A DNA stretch of 64,000 bases from Allokutzneria multivorans (GTDB lineage Bacteria; Actinomycetota; Actinomycetes; Mycobacteriales; Pseudonocardiaceae), in assembly GCF_039537405.1 (NCBI RefSeq), contig NZ_BAABAL010000018.1, positions 186,001 to 250,000 on the forward strand, given 5' to 3'. This document shows, piece by piece, positions 49,403-58,431 of this stretch (positions within the stretch are counted from its first letter, which is position 1; the number at the start of each line of letters is the position of its first letter). A program made the position numbers and the translations under genes. The notes under the pieces were generated by a model that had not been told where the DNA came from, made no database searches, and was given only the letters and a program-made list of their open reading frames with translations.

Positions 49403-52207
49403 CTACGGCTCGGGGTCCAGGGCGGGCTTCAGGGCCTGGCGGCTGGTGATGTCGAGCTTGCGGTAGGTGTTGGTCAGGTGGATCTCCACGGTTCGCCTGC
49501 TCAGGAACAGGGTCTGGGCGATCTCCTTGTTGGTGGCGCCGTCGGCGGCCAGCCGGGCGATGCGCAGTTCGCTGGAGGTCAGCGACTCCCTCCCGGTCAG
49601 CATCTCCCGCCGAGGCCGAGCACCCGCCGCCGCCAGCTCCTCGCGCGCCTGGGCCACCACCAGCCGGGCGCCGCACCGCGCAGCGACGTCGAGGCCTTGG
49701 CGCAGCGGCTCCTGCGCCTGCTTGCGCTGCCCGGCCCGCCGCATCGCCGCGCCGTACTCCACGAGGCACCGCGCCTTCTCCAGCTCAGCCGGTGAGGACT
49801 CCAAGATCGTCACGGCCTCCTCCAACGCGTCGAGCCCCGCGCGCCCACCGCTGACGGCCGCCCCCGCGCGCAGCGCCATCGCGATCTGGCGGGGAGCCTC
49901 GAACGCCCTGGCCAGCTCAAGGTCCTGCTCCGCGAGCCGCCCGGCCGTCTCGATGTCGCCGAGCGCCAGGTGCGCCAGCGCCGCCTCGGGCCGCCACGGC
50001 GCGAAGCTGGGGTTGGTGTAGCCGTGCTCGAAGAGCTTGTCCCCGCAGTGGTGCAGGTCGGCGACCGCCTCGGCCGCGCGGTTCTGCTGCAACCGCAACC
50101 GCCCCCGGGCCAGCAGCACGAAGTGCCCGATCAACAGGTCGAACGGCTGCTCCCCGTCGAGCCCGCGCTCGGTCAGCACCTGCTGCGCCTCGGCGAGCGC
50201 TCCCCTGTCCAGCAACGCCTCCACCAGCACGGCGGCGGCGAGCGGGGTGTCGCGGGGGCGGCTCTCACCCCACAGGTCCAGCGCCGCGCGCCCGTCGGCC
50301 TCGGCCTCCCGCAACCGCCCGGCGAACAACCCGGTGTGCGAGCGGAGCACGGACAGGTACCGGAACTCGGAAGCGTCCCCGAGGCGTCGCGCCTCGTCGA
50401 GCCCGCGGTCGAGCACCTCCAACGCCTCCGGCAGGTGGTCGGAGATCGCCAGCGCGGAGCTGGCCATGTTGACCAGCATCCACTGGTCGCGGGGCGGCAG
50501 CGGTCCCGTCGCGGCGGAGCGGGCCAGCCGCGCGACCTCACCGGCCGGGCGGTCCCCGGTGGCACTGGCGCCGAAGGCCAGCAGCCCCATGATCATCCGG
50601 TCCAGCTCGCCCTCGCCGCTCAGCCCGGTGGCGGCCTCGTCCAGCCGTCGCACCCACGCGCTCGGCGGCTCGATGTTGGTGAAGTCGGCCAGCGCGAGCG
50701 CGACGGAGAGCTGCGAGGACAGGTCCACGTCGAGCTGGTCGACCACCGCGTGCGCGGCGCGGAAGGCCTCGACGGCCTCCCTGCCCCTGCCGATCAGCAG
50801 CATCACGAAGCCCAGCTCGAACAGCAGGCCGACGCGCTGCATCGGGTGTTCGGCCAGCGAGATCGCCTCGCGCAGCGCCTCCGCCGCCTCCACCGGCCGG
50901 TTCGCCATGCCCAACGTGCGGCCGAACGTCGCGAACAGCGAACCGCGCTGCGCCGGGACGGGCGGTTCAGCCAGGGCCCGGCGGAGGAACGCAGCGGCAG
51001 GCTCGGGGGCACCGCGGCCGAGCGCGGTGCTGGCCGCCGAGTTCAGGGTCTCCACCACCCACGGATCGGATTCTGGTTCTGCCACGAGCAAATGCGGCGC
51101 CAGGTGCTCGCCGCCGACCTCGCCCTTGGCCAGCACCAGCGCGGCCCGCTTGTGCTCCGACGCGCGCAGGACCTCGCTGGAGTCCAGGTACACGGCCGTG
51201 CGGACGAGCGGGTGCACGAAGCCGACGGGCCGGCCCGGGGCGAAGATCGCTTCACGGGTCAGCGTGTCGGCCAACGTCGCGGCGGCCGGCACGGTGAGCT
51301 CGGCCAGCTGTGCCACGTGGCGAAGATCCGCGTTCTGCCCGAGCACCGCGACCGCCCGAGCCAGGCGCACCGCGTCCGGACCGAGCCGGGCTATGCGCGC
51401 GAGCACCGTGCGGGAAATGGTGTCCGGCCGCAGGTTCTCCACGCGGTGCGCCTCATCCGCGACCGGGCGGACGCCGTCGGCGCGCAAGCTCGTCAGCGCT
51501 TCGGCCAGCAGGAACGGGTTCCCACCGGTCGCGGTGGCGCACGCGCGGCAGAACGCGTCCTCGGCCTCCGCGTCGAGGTTGCGGCGCACCAGCGTCCCGA
51601 CGCCGTCCGCGCTCAGCGGCTCGGGGCACAGCGTGCGCGGCGGCACACCGCTGAGCGCGCGGGCCACGAAGTCGTCGAGCATCCGCCCGGGACGGCCCGC
51701 CACGAGGAGCAGCACCGGCAGGTCGGCGATCCGCCGCGCCAGGTGCGACAGGAAGCGCAGCGACGCTTCGTCGGCCCAGTGCACGTCGTCGACCACGAGC
51801 AGCACCGGCGCTCGGTCGGCCAGGTTGGAGCACAGCCAGTACAGCCCGTGCACGACGTTGCCGACCGCGTTCTCGACCCGCTCACCGCCGAGGCCGAACA
51901 CCGGGGCGGCCAAGCCCGCCGCGTCGGCGAGCAGCTCCGCCCGCGCGGCGGCATCGGCGAGAAGAAGCGCCGGTTCAAGCATTTGCCGGACAACCGCGAA
52001 CGGCAGCTCCTGGTCGAGCTCCCCACCGACCGCGGTGAACACGCCGAACCTCCGCTCGCGGGCCTGCTCCCCGGCGGCGCGCACCAGGGCGGTCTTGCCG
52101 ATCCCAGGAGCTCCCTCGACCAGCAGCACGGAGCCGCGCCCGGCCTCAGCCTCGGCCAGCGCGGCGCTCTGAGCTGCGAGTTCGCCGTCACGTTCGATCA
52201 GTCGCAT
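49403..52207 (-). CDS. Large LuxR-type (LAL) ATP-binding regulator
   Basis: A regulator of about 934 residues. The N-terminal AAA/NACHT-like region has Walker A GAPGIGKTAL near residue 36 and Walker B VLLVVDDVHWAD. A long helical TPR-like middle follows, and a C-terminal LuxR HTH (LTSSELRIARLAADGATNKEIAQTLFLSRRTVEIHLTNTYRKL). LAL proteins often activate secondary metabolism or sugar use. The ATG at 52207 begins MRLIERDGELAA, the usual LAL start; an in-frame ATG at 52291 would add 28 residues. It is divergent from a small operon of unknown function. Confidence 0.9.
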   Translation of the reverse strand: MRLIERDGELAAQSAALAEAEAGRGSVLLVEGAPGIGKTALVRAAGEQARERRFGVFTAVGGELDQELPFAVVRQMLEPALLLADAAARAELLADAAGLAAPVFGLGGERVENAVGNVVHGLYWLCSNLADRAPVLLVVDDVHWADEASLRFLSHLARRIADLPVLLLVAGRPGRMLDDFVARALSGVPPRTLCPEPLSADGVGTLVRRNLDAEAEDAFCRACATATGGNPFLLAEALTSLRADGVRPVADEAHRVENLRPDTISRTVLARIARLGPDAVRLARAVAVLGQNADLRHVAQLAELTVPAAATLADTLTREAIFAPGRPVGFVHPLVRTAVYLDSSEVLRASEHKRAALVLAKGEVGGEHLAPHLLVAEPESDPWVVETLNSAASTALGRGAPEPAAAFLRRALAEPPVPAQRGSLFATFGRTLGMANRPVEAAEALREAISLAEHPMQRVGLLFELGFVMLLIGRGREAVEAFRAAHAVVDQLDVDLSSQLSVALALADFTNIEPPSAWVRRLDEAATGLSGEGELDRMIMGLLAFGASATGDRPAGEVARLARSAATGPLPPRDQWMLVNMASSALAISDHLPEALEVLDRGLDEARRLGDASEFRYLSVLRSHTGLFAGRLREAEADGRAALDLWGESRPRDTPLAAAVLVEALLDRGALAEAQQVLTERGLDGEQPFDLLIGHFVLLARGRLRLQQNRAAEAVADLHHCGDKLFEHGYTNPSFAPWRPEAALAHLALGDIETAGRLAEQDLELARAFEAPRQIAMALRAGAAVSGGRAGLDALEEAVTILESSPAELEKARCLVEYGAAMRRAGQRKQAQEPLRQGLDVAARCGARLVVAQAREELAAAGARPRREMLTGRESLTSSELRIARLAADGATNKEIAQTLFLSRRTVEIHLTNTYRKLDITSRQALKPALDPEP

Positions 52208-52297
52208 CGTCCCGCCATGCGTCGGCGACCGCACTGGCGGCGCAATGTTCTCGGTGGGTACCACGATGTCGTAGCGGTGCTTCTCGGACATCGTCGG

Positions 52298-52489
52298 GTG
52301 GTGTCTTTCGAGATCGACGGCCAGACGTTACGGCTCCAGCTCGACCTGGTGAAGGACGCCGAGCCGATCAAGGGGGACGTGCGCGACGCGGCCGGGACGG
52401 CGCACCCGTTCACCGGGTGGCTCGAACTGGTGCAGACGCTCGAACGCCTGCGGGCGCCCGGCACGACAACGGAGGAGGACCGGACATGA
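52298..52489 (+). CDS. Small acidic hypothetical protein
   Basis: A 63-residue protein (GTG at 52298 or 52301). It reads as two strands and a helix (FEIDGQTLRLQLDLVKDAEP, then FTGWLELVQTLERLRA) with good coding bias. It is coupled to the next gene by an ATGA overlap. No family recognised. Confidence 0.6.
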   Translation: MVSFEIDGQTLRLQLDLVKDAEPIKGDVRDAAGTAHPFTGWLELVQTLERLRAPGTTTEEDRT

Positions 52490-52800
52490 GCACCCCTGGA
52501 TGGCAGGCGCAGCAGGCCGCCCAGCAGGCTTCGCAGAACGCGCGGCAGGCCTCGTTCAACGCGAGCATGTCGGCCAGCCGCGCCTCGCAGCAGGCGTCGC
52601 AGCGGGCCGTGGAGAACTTCGGCCGCCGCACCCACCACTACCAGCCGCAACGCCGGGGCAGCGCGCTCGGCGGCATCATCGGCTTCGTCCTCGCACTGGC
52701 CGCCATGGCGTTCCTGATCGGTGTGTTCGTGCTCGTGGCCGAACGCGTCGACCCGCACTGGTTCCAGCACGTGGTCTCGTGGCTCCAGCGACTGTTCTAG
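52486..52800 (+). CDS. Small membrane protein with Gln/Ala/Ser-rich helix
   Basis: A 104-residue protein. The first 50 residues are an amphipathic Gln-Ala-Ser repeat region (AQQAAQQASQNARQAS and similar), then one membrane helix (ALGGIIGFVLALAAMAFLIGVFVLV). It overlaps the upstream small gene and is followed 14 bases later by a larger one. No family recognised; it may form a membrane-bound coil. Confidence 0.7.
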   Translation: MSTPGWQAQQAAQQASQNARQASFNASMSASRASQQASQRAVENFGRRTHHYQPQRRGSALGGIIGFVLALAAMAFLIGVFVLVAERVDPHWFQHVVSWLQRLF

Positions 52801-52814
52801 CCGAGCCCGACCGG

Positions 52815-53588
52815 ATGGAGGTCCTCGCGCGCCTGTGGGAGGAGTCCGCCGGTCGGCACAGCCGGGCGCGGGAGCTGGTGGCGCTCGGCGCGTCGCTGCT
52901 CTCCGCCGGGCACCGCGTCACCGTCCTGGACCTCTCCGGACGGCAGCTCGGCGGCGGGCTCGTCACCGTCGCGCGGCTGGCCGGGATGCGCACCAGGACG
53001 GTCACCCTCGCGGCGGGCGGCGGCGCCACCGTCGACCTGCTCTCCGGCTTGCGGCGCAACGACATCGCGAGCGTCCTCGGCCCGCGCGCGGCGCCCGTGC
53101 TGCGCGTGGTCGTCGACAGCCTTGACGGAGCGATCAGCTTCGCGCGCCTCGCGGCCGGGATCCGCGTGCTCAGCGAGGGCACCCCTGATCACCGCCTCTC
53201 CCCCGCCGAGGTCGACCGCCTCCAGCACCGCGTCGCAGTCCCCCGCGAGCTGGCCGAGCACCTGGACCGGCTGCACGACGTCGCGCCCGCCGGGTTCCAC
53301 GGTCGTCCTTTGTGGACGGATGAGCCGGTGTCGCTGATCTCCACCGACGGGGACCCGCTGATCGCCCGCGTGCTGCTCCGGCTAGCGCAGCGCGCGCACC
53401 GCCGCCCCGAGGGCCTCCACCGAGTTGTCGTCGTCGAGCGCCACGAGCACGTGATCGACGCCCATCTCCGCCAGCCGCGCCAGGCTCTCGCCCCACCGCT
53501 CGGCGGAGCCCGGGAGGATGCCGCCACCGACGTCGGTGCGCAGCACCACGGGCTTGCCCGCCGCGACCGCGATGTCGCCGGCGAGTGA
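52815..53588 (+). CDS. Hypothetical protein, antisense overlap with LLM gene
   Basis: The frame encodes 257 residues. To about residue 190 it looks like a real alpha/beta protein with a strand-helix start (LVALGASLLSAGHRVTVLDLSGRQLGGGL) reminiscent of a P-loop ATPase lacking Walker A. The last 69 codons run antisense to the LLM oxidoreductase gene and read as low-complexity Arg/His/Gln sequence, so the protein may have been truncated and extended by read-through into the neighbour. Third gene of the operon starting at 52298. Function unknown. Confidence 0.6.
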   Translation: MEVLARLWEESAGRHSRARELVALGASLLSAGHRVTVLDLSGRQLGGGLVTVARLAGMRTRTVTLAAGGGATVDLLSGLRRNDIASVLGPRAAPVLRVVVDSLDGAISFARLAAGIRVLSEGTPDHRLSPAEVDRLQHRVAVPRELAEHLDRLHDVAPAGFHGRPLWTDEPVSLISTDGDPLIARVLLRLAQRAHRRPEGLHRVVVVERHEHVIDAHLRQPRQALAPPLGGAREDAATDVGAQHHGLARRDRDVAGE

Positions 53589-54224
53589 CTCGAAGTCGTT
53601 CCGGTAGGGGTGAACGCCGTCGCCAACGCGCGCGGCACGGCGAGCCCCAGCAGGCGTGGTGTAGCCGATGACGACCGGAATCCCCTTGTCCTGCAAGGGC
53701 TTGGGCCCGATGTCGGAGGTCGGGATCGCGTAGTGAGCGCCGGAGTGCGCCACCGGATCGGGTCCCCACACCGCGCGCATCGCCGCGATGTGGTCGTCCA
53801 GCGCGACGCCCGTGCGCTCGCGCGGCACCCCGGCGACCGCGAACTCCTCGGCCATCCACCCCGACGTCAGCCCGGCGATGACCCGTCCGCCGGAGAGCTG
53901 GTCCAGCGTCGCCAGGCGTCGCGCAAGCAGCACGGGCGGGTGGTAGAGCGCGTTGATCGCGCTGGTGCCCAACAGGACGCGCTCGGTGCGCGCGGCGATG
54001 AAGGTCAGCGTCTCGATCGGGTCGAACACGCACGAGTACGCCTCGGCGGGCAAGGTCACCGGGACGGGCACGCCGGGCATGTCCACTGCCGCGTGCGGGC
54101 GCAGCCACCGGTCCATCACCCACACCGAGTCGAGCCCGGCAGCCTCCGCGCGCACGGCCTCGGCGACCAGGTCCCGCGCGTCCACATGCGCCCCACCATT
54201 GCCCAGAGCCAGTCCAACCAGCAT
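53382..54224 (-). CDS. LLM-class (F420-dependent type) oxidoreductase
   Basis: A 280-residue luciferase-like TIM barrel. GLALGNGGAHVDARDLVAEAVRAEAAGLDSVWV opens the protein, and LARRLATLDQLSGGRVIAGLTSGW is the family signature. Actinobacterial members mostly use F420H2; FMN use cannot be excluded. The ATG at 54224 follows GAGGAGG at good distance. Substrate unknown. Confidence 0.88.
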   Translation of the reverse strand: MLVGLALGNGGAHVDARDLVAEAVRAEAAGLDSVWVMDRWLRPHAAVDMPGVPVPVTLPAEAYSCVFDPIETLTFIAARTERVLLGTSAINALYHPPVLLARRLATLDQLSGGRVIAGLTSGWMAEEFAVAGVPRERTGVALDDHIAAMRAVWGPDPVAHSGAHYAIPTSDIGPKPLQDKGIPVVIGYTTPAGARRAARVGDGVHPYRNDFESLAGDIAVAAGKPVVLRTDVGGGILPGSAERWGESLARLAEMGVDHVLVALDDDNSVEALGAAVRALR

Positions 54225-54454
54225 CCCGCACCTCCTCGGCGTGAGCGCAGGGTAGCCCACGGTCACATTCCGAAAAAACAAGCCTTATAGCAACAACATT
54301 TCGGACAAGACCGAAAAACAACATACGTGAAGATCGCTTCAAGAAAACACTCGAACGCCGTATTTCGATTTCTCCAGACATCGCCGTAGCGTCGGCGTTC
54401 GCCAAGAGCTGTCGCACGGGAATTCTCCACCTTTCGGACGGAGCCGAGGTTTCG
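54225..54454. promoter_or_regulatory. AT-rich promoter region of the P450-terpene operon
   Basis: About 200 bases here are far richer in A and T than the rest of the window, with several A-tracts. TTTCGG-ACAAGA-CCGAAA (54299-54316) is a perfect inverted repeat, and CCGAAAAA also occurs at 54270. Such regions bind the xenogeneic silencer Lsr2 in actinobacteria; that link is inference. Confidence 0.5.
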
Positions 54455-55804
54455 ATGACCGCCACGCGCACGTACAGGCTCGGCACCGCGCCGGGTGGCA
54501 TCCCTTTCCTGGGGAATGCCCTGCAAATTTTCCGAAACCCGCTCACTTTCTTGCCGGACCTGCGTCACCGGGGTGACCTGGTCAGGCTGAAGCTCGGCCG
54601 CGAGACCGTCTACATGGCCGTGACCCACGACGTGGTGCAGGAGGTGCTGCACAACCCGCGCGTCTTCGACAAGGGCGGCGAGTTCATCGAGAAGATGCGC
54701 CTGCTGCTCGGCGACGGGGTCGGCACGTGCAGCGCGACCACGCACAAGAGGCAGCGGCGGTTCATCCAGCCCGCCTTCCAGAAGGCCAAGCTGGAGCGCT
54801 ACTCCACCGTCATGCAGGAGCGCGTCGGCGAGCTCGTCGACTCCTGGCACGACGGCCAGCGCATCGACGTCGGCACCGAGCTGAGCAAGCTGACCGCGCG
54901 CGTCACCGCCCAGGCGATGTTCTCCTCCGACATCGGCGCCGAGGCGATCGCCGAGGTCCAGCGCTGCTTCCCCGTGGTCTGGAAGGGCATCTACCGGCGG
55001 ATGATCCTGCCGGTGCCGCTGATGCACTCCGCGCCGACGAAGTCCAACAAGGCCTACCACGAGGCGCTGGCCGGCCTGGAGCGGGTGATCAGCGAGATGG
55101 TCGCGGCCTACCGCGCCGATCCGCGCAAGGACCGCGACGACATCCTCTCGATCCTGCTCTCCGCGAAGGACGAGGAGACCGGCGAGGGCCTCACCGACGA
55201 GGGCGTCCGCGATGAGCTGATGACCATCCTGGCCGCCGGGGTGGAAACCCCCGCTTCCGGGCTGACCTGGGCTTTCTACCTGCTCGGGCAGAACCCCGAC
55301 GTGGAGCGCGAGCTGCTCGAGGAGGTCGACGAGGTGCTGGGCGGGCGCACCGCGGGCTTCGACGACGTGGCCTCGCTGCCCTACACCACGCGCGTGGCCA
55401 CCGAGGCGCTGCGCATGTACCCGCCGGTCTGGTTCATCACCCGCAGGACCACCCAGGACACCACCCTGGCCGGGCACCCGATTCCCGGCGGAACGAGCAT
55501 CCTGTTCAGCCCGTACGCGTTGCACCGCGATCCCGATCTCTTTCACGATCCGAACGAGTTCATTCCTGACCGGTGGCTACCGGAGAATGTCAGAAAATTG
55601 CCCAAGAACGCGCCGATCATGTTCAGCGGCGGAAGTCGGAAGTGCCTCGGCGATGTCCTCGCGAACCACGAGATGACGATCGCACTGGCCTCGATCGTGG
55701 CACGCTACCGATTGCGCCCGGTCCCCGGACACACCATTCGCCCGGTGGCGAAGGCCGAATTGACCACGGGCCCGCTGCCCATGACCGTGGAGGGCCGAGG
55801 GTGA
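54455..55804 (+). CDS. Cytochrome P450, terpene-oxidising type
   Basis: A 449-residue P450. The I-helix motif reads AGVETPASG, ExxR is EALR, and the heme loop FSGGSRKCLG has the axial Cys. The N-terminus (GTAPGGIPFLGNALQIFRNPLTFL) resembles pentalenene oxygenase PtlI and related enzymes. It overlaps the terpene synthase gene by 4 bases, so it almost certainly oxidises that product. The ATG is preceded by GGAGCCGAGG. Confidence 0.93.
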   Translation: MTATRTYRLGTAPGGIPFLGNALQIFRNPLTFLPDLRHRGDLVRLKLGRETVYMAVTHDVVQEVLHNPRVFDKGGEFIEKMRLLLGDGVGTCSATTHKRQRRFIQPAFQKAKLERYSTVMQERVGELVDSWHDGQRIDVGTELSKLTARVTAQAMFSSDIGAEAIAEVQRCFPVVWKGIYRRMILPVPLMHSAPTKSNKAYHEALAGLERVISEMVAAYRADPRKDRDDILSILLSAKDEETGEGLTDEGVRDELMTILAAGVETPASGLTWAFYLLGQNPDVERELLEEVDEVLGGRTAGFDDVASLPYTTRVATEALRMYPPVWFITRRTTQDTTLAGHPIPGGTSILFSPYALHRDPDLFHDPNEFIPDRWLPENVRKLPKNAPIMFSGGSRKCLGDVLANHEMTIALASIVARYRLRPVPGHTIRPVAKAELTTGPLPMTVEGRG

Positions 55805-56868
55805 CCGACACGGAGTCCCCTCCCGAGCTGCACCCGTGGCCGGAACCCGACCACCCGCTGCTGGCGATCGCCCCCGTCGTCTCCCCGCACCGCGCGGATC
55901 TGGAGCGGCACATCCTCGCCTGGGCCGACGACTACGACCTGCTGGACGGCGCGAAGGCCCGGGCCAAGCTCGCGGGCACCCGGCTCGGCGAGCTGGTCGC
56001 CCGCTCCTACCCGCTGATCGAGCCGGCGCGCCTTCGCGCCGTCGCGGGCTGGTTCACCTGGGCCTTCGTGATCGACGACTGCTTCGACGGGGACAGCCTG
56101 GGAGGCAACGGAGGTGAGCACGACGCGGCGGCAGAACGGATGCTGCGCGTGCTCACCCCGGACGGCTCCAAGATCACCGCGACGACGCGGCTGGACGCGC
56201 TGCTCTCCGAGGTCTGGCACGGCCTCGCCGCCGACCGGAGCCCGGCATGGCGGATGCGCTTCAGCCTGCACATGACGCACTTCCTGGCCGCGTTCAAGTA
56301 CGAGTCGCTCAACCGCGGCACCGGCCACACACCCGAACTGCGCGGCTACGCCCAGCTCCGGCGCTCCTCCGGCGGCATCACGCCGTCGCTGGACCTGCTG
56401 GAGGCCGCGACCGGGCGCGAGGTCCCTGCCCTGCTGCACGAGACCGACCAGCTCCGCGCCATGTACAACCACGCGGCCGACGTCGTGGTGTGGGTCAACG
56501 ACATCGTGTCGCTGCGCAAGGAACTCGTGGCCGGGGAGACGACCAACGGCGTGCTCGTGCTCGCCCGAGAACGCGGCGGCGGCCTCCAGGACGCGGTGGA
56601 CGCCGTCTACCGCAGAGTCGCTCGGCACGTCGAGGAATTCCACCGCGCCGAGGCCGAGCTGACCGCGATCTCCGAGGACTGGCTCGGCCTGGACGCGGCA
56701 GACCGCGCGGCGCTCGCGGACTTCACGCACGGACTGCGGGCGTGGATGCGCGGCAACCTCGACTGGTCACGCGGAACCCACCGCTACCAGGTGCCCGACG
56801 GGGTCCGGCTCAGCACGGACACCTCGCTGGTCAGGCCCCCGGGAGCACGACCCGGTAGTGGGTGGTGA
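55801..56868 (+). CDS. Class I terpene (sesquiterpene-type) synthase
   Basis: A 355-residue terpene cyclase. The Mg-binding DDxxD-type motif is DDCFD near residue 88, the NSE motif is NDIVSLRKE near 232, a pyrophosphate-sensing Arg is in LRRSSGG, and the C-terminal Arg-Tyr pair is in HRYQ. All catalytic motifs are intact, so it should cyclise farnesyl diphosphate or a similar chain. The product cannot be predicted. GTG overlaps the P450 stop (GTGA). Its 3' end overlaps the convergent phosphoesterase gene by 38 bases. Confidence 0.93.
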   Translation: MTDTESPPELHPWPEPDHPLLAIAPVVSPHRADLERHILAWADDYDLLDGAKARAKLAGTRLGELVARSYPLIEPARLRAVAGWFTWAFVIDDCFDGDSLGGNGGEHDAAAERMLRVLTPDGSKITATTRLDALLSEVWHGLAADRSPAWRMRFSLHMTHFLAAFKYESLNRGTGHTPELRGYAQLRRSSGGITPSLDLLEAATGREVPALLHETDQLRAMYNHAADVVVWVNDIVSLRKELVAGETTNGVLVLARERGGGLQDAVDAVYRRVARHVEEFHRAEAELTAISEDWLGLDAADRAALADFTHGLRAWMRGNLDWSRGTHRYQVPDGVRLSTDTSLVRPPGARPGSGW

Positions 56869-57610
56869 GCCGGTTCTGGTCGTCGAGCACGTGGAAGGCC
56901 AGCCCGGGCGGCAGCTCGGTGCTGACCCCTCCGTGCTCCCACGGCAGCAGGCCGGTCGACACCACGCCGGGCGCGACCAGCAACGGCCGCCCGGCGAAGG
57001 TCGTCGCGACCGCCGCGTGCGCGTGCCCGCACAGCACCCCCGCGACCCTCGGGTGCTTCTCGACCACCCGCGCCAGCCGGTCCGCGCCGCGCATGCCGAG
57101 CGCGTCGATGAACGGATCGTGCAGCCGCACCGGCGGGTGGTGCACGCAGATCAGCGCGGGTGCCTCCGGGGAGACCTCGGTCAGGCGCTCGTCGAGCCAG
57201 GCGATCGTGTCGTCGTCCAGCAGTCCCTCGTCGCGGCCGGGGATCACCGAGTCGCACAGCAGGAACACCGCGCCGCCGACCTCGCGCACCCGGTTGATCG
57301 GCGCGTCGGTGCCGGTCGGGTCCTCCCCCTCGGCGTCATCGACAAAGCCCTTGCGCAGCAACACTTCCCGGAAGTTGCTGCGCGCGTCGTGGTTACCGGG
57401 AACGATCAGCACGGGCACGTCAGCGGCGAGCACCTCGCGCGCCAGCTCGTACTCCTGCTCGCTGCCGTGGTCGGTGATGTCGCCGCTGACCACGATCGCG
57501 TCGACCGGCTCGGCCAGACCCCTGATGTAGTCCATCACCGCCTTCGCCCGGCCGGTGGCGCGGTCCTCGCCGTCGAAGTGGGTGTCGCTGATGTGCGCGA
57601 TGACGATCAT
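56831..57610 (-). CDS. Calcineurin-like metallophosphoesterase (CpdA-like)
   Basis: A 259-residue cytoplasmic phosphoesterase. Metal motifs are DTHFDG, GDITDHG, GNHD, the His of VHHPPV, and GHAHA. This set matches class III cyclic-nucleotide phosphodiesterases such as CpdA or Rv0805, but activity on other phosphodiesters is equally possible. Confidence 0.9.
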   Translation of the reverse strand: MIVIAHISDTHFDGEDRATGRAKAVMDYIRGLAEPVDAIVVSGDITDHGSEQEYELAREVLAADVPVLIVPGNHDARSNFREVLLRKGFVDDAEGEDPTGTDAPINRVREVGGAVFLLCDSVIPGRDEGLLDDDTIAWLDERLTEVSPEAPALICVHHPPVRLHDPFIDALGMRGADRLARVVEKHPRVAGVLCGHAHAAVATTFAGRPLLVAPGVVSTGLLPWEHGGVSTELPPGLAFHVLDDQNRLTTHYRVVLPGA

Positions 57611-57636
57611 CGGTCTCCCTCGGCGAGGTCAGGGGC

Positions 57637-58431
57637 TCAGAAGGCGGGCCAGGGGATCGCGGGCCACTCGCCGGAGGGCTCCGGGAAGACGCCGGTCTCC
57701 AGCAACCGGGATATCCGGTCCTCGGTCGCCCGAACCTCCTTGCGCGTGAGGTGTTCGGCCAGTGACTCGCCGAGATCGCCCGCCAGTCGCTCGCGCAGCA
57801 CCGTCAGCACCTCGGGCACCTGTTCCGGAAGCGGCTGGCCGACCCAGCCCCACAGCACCGTGCGCAGCTTGTCCTCGTGGTGCAGGCAGATCCCGTGGTC
57901 AACGCCGTAGACCGCGCCGTCCTCGGCGTGCAGCACGTGCCCGCCCTTGCGGTCGGCGTTGTTGAGCACGACGTCCAGCACCGCGAGCAGGCGCGTGCTC
58001 GGGTGGTCGGCGTGCACGAGCACCGCCGGGTCACCGAAGCGGTCGTGCGCCTCCAGCACCGTGCGCCAGCCCTCGGGCACGGCGTCCGGGGAGATCACGT
58101 CGACCAGGTCGGCCTCGGGCTCGACGTCCACCCAGAGCTGGACCATGCCGGGCCCGAACGGGCCGTCGCGCAGCACCGTCGGCGGGACCAGACCCCAGCC
58201 CGTCGCGTCGGAGACCAGGTAGCTGGCCACCTCGCGACCGGCCAGGGTGCCGTCGGGGAAGTCCCACAGCGGGCGCTCGCCGCGGATCGGCTTGTAGACC
58301 GCCTCCGCGTGGACGCCCTCGTGGCTGATCGAGCCGAACAGCGTGGCGTTGGACGCGTCGACCAGCCGCCCCTGCACCTCGATGCGGCCGTGCCGCACCA
58401 GCTCCAGCGCGCCCGGCTCGTCGGGGCGCAC
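57637..58431 (-). CDS. SCO1664 family protein (PI3/4-kinase-like fold)
   Basis: A 264-residue protein conserved in actinobacteria. VYKPIRGERPLWDFPDGTLAGREVASYLVS is the nucleotide-site-like segment, and VLNNADRKGGHVL with VYGVDHGICLH corresponds to the catalytic and metal loops of PI3/4-kinase-like folds. Its GTG shares a base with the TAG of the DUF3090 gene, which fixes the start. These two families usually occur together; the role is unknown. Confidence 0.87.
   Translation of the reverse strand: MRPDEPGALELVRHGRIEVQGRLVDASNATLFGSISHEGVHAEAVYKPIRGERPLWDFPDGTLAGREVASYLVSDATGWGLVPPTVLRDGPFGPGMVQLWVDVEPEADLVDVISPDAVPEGWRTVLEAHDRFGDPAVLVHADHPSTRLLAVLDVVLNNADRKGGHVLHAEDGAVYGVDHGICLHHEDKLRTVLWGWVGQPLPEQVPEVLTVLRERLAGDLGESLAEHLTRKEVRATEDRISRLLETGVFPEPSGEWPAIPWPAF

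Noticed and set aside
49970..52297. Plus-strand frame of over 700 codons opposite the LAL gene
   Set aside because: Only its last 64 codons, beyond the LAL start, form a plausible small gene; the rest is antisense Gln/Arg/Gly shadow.
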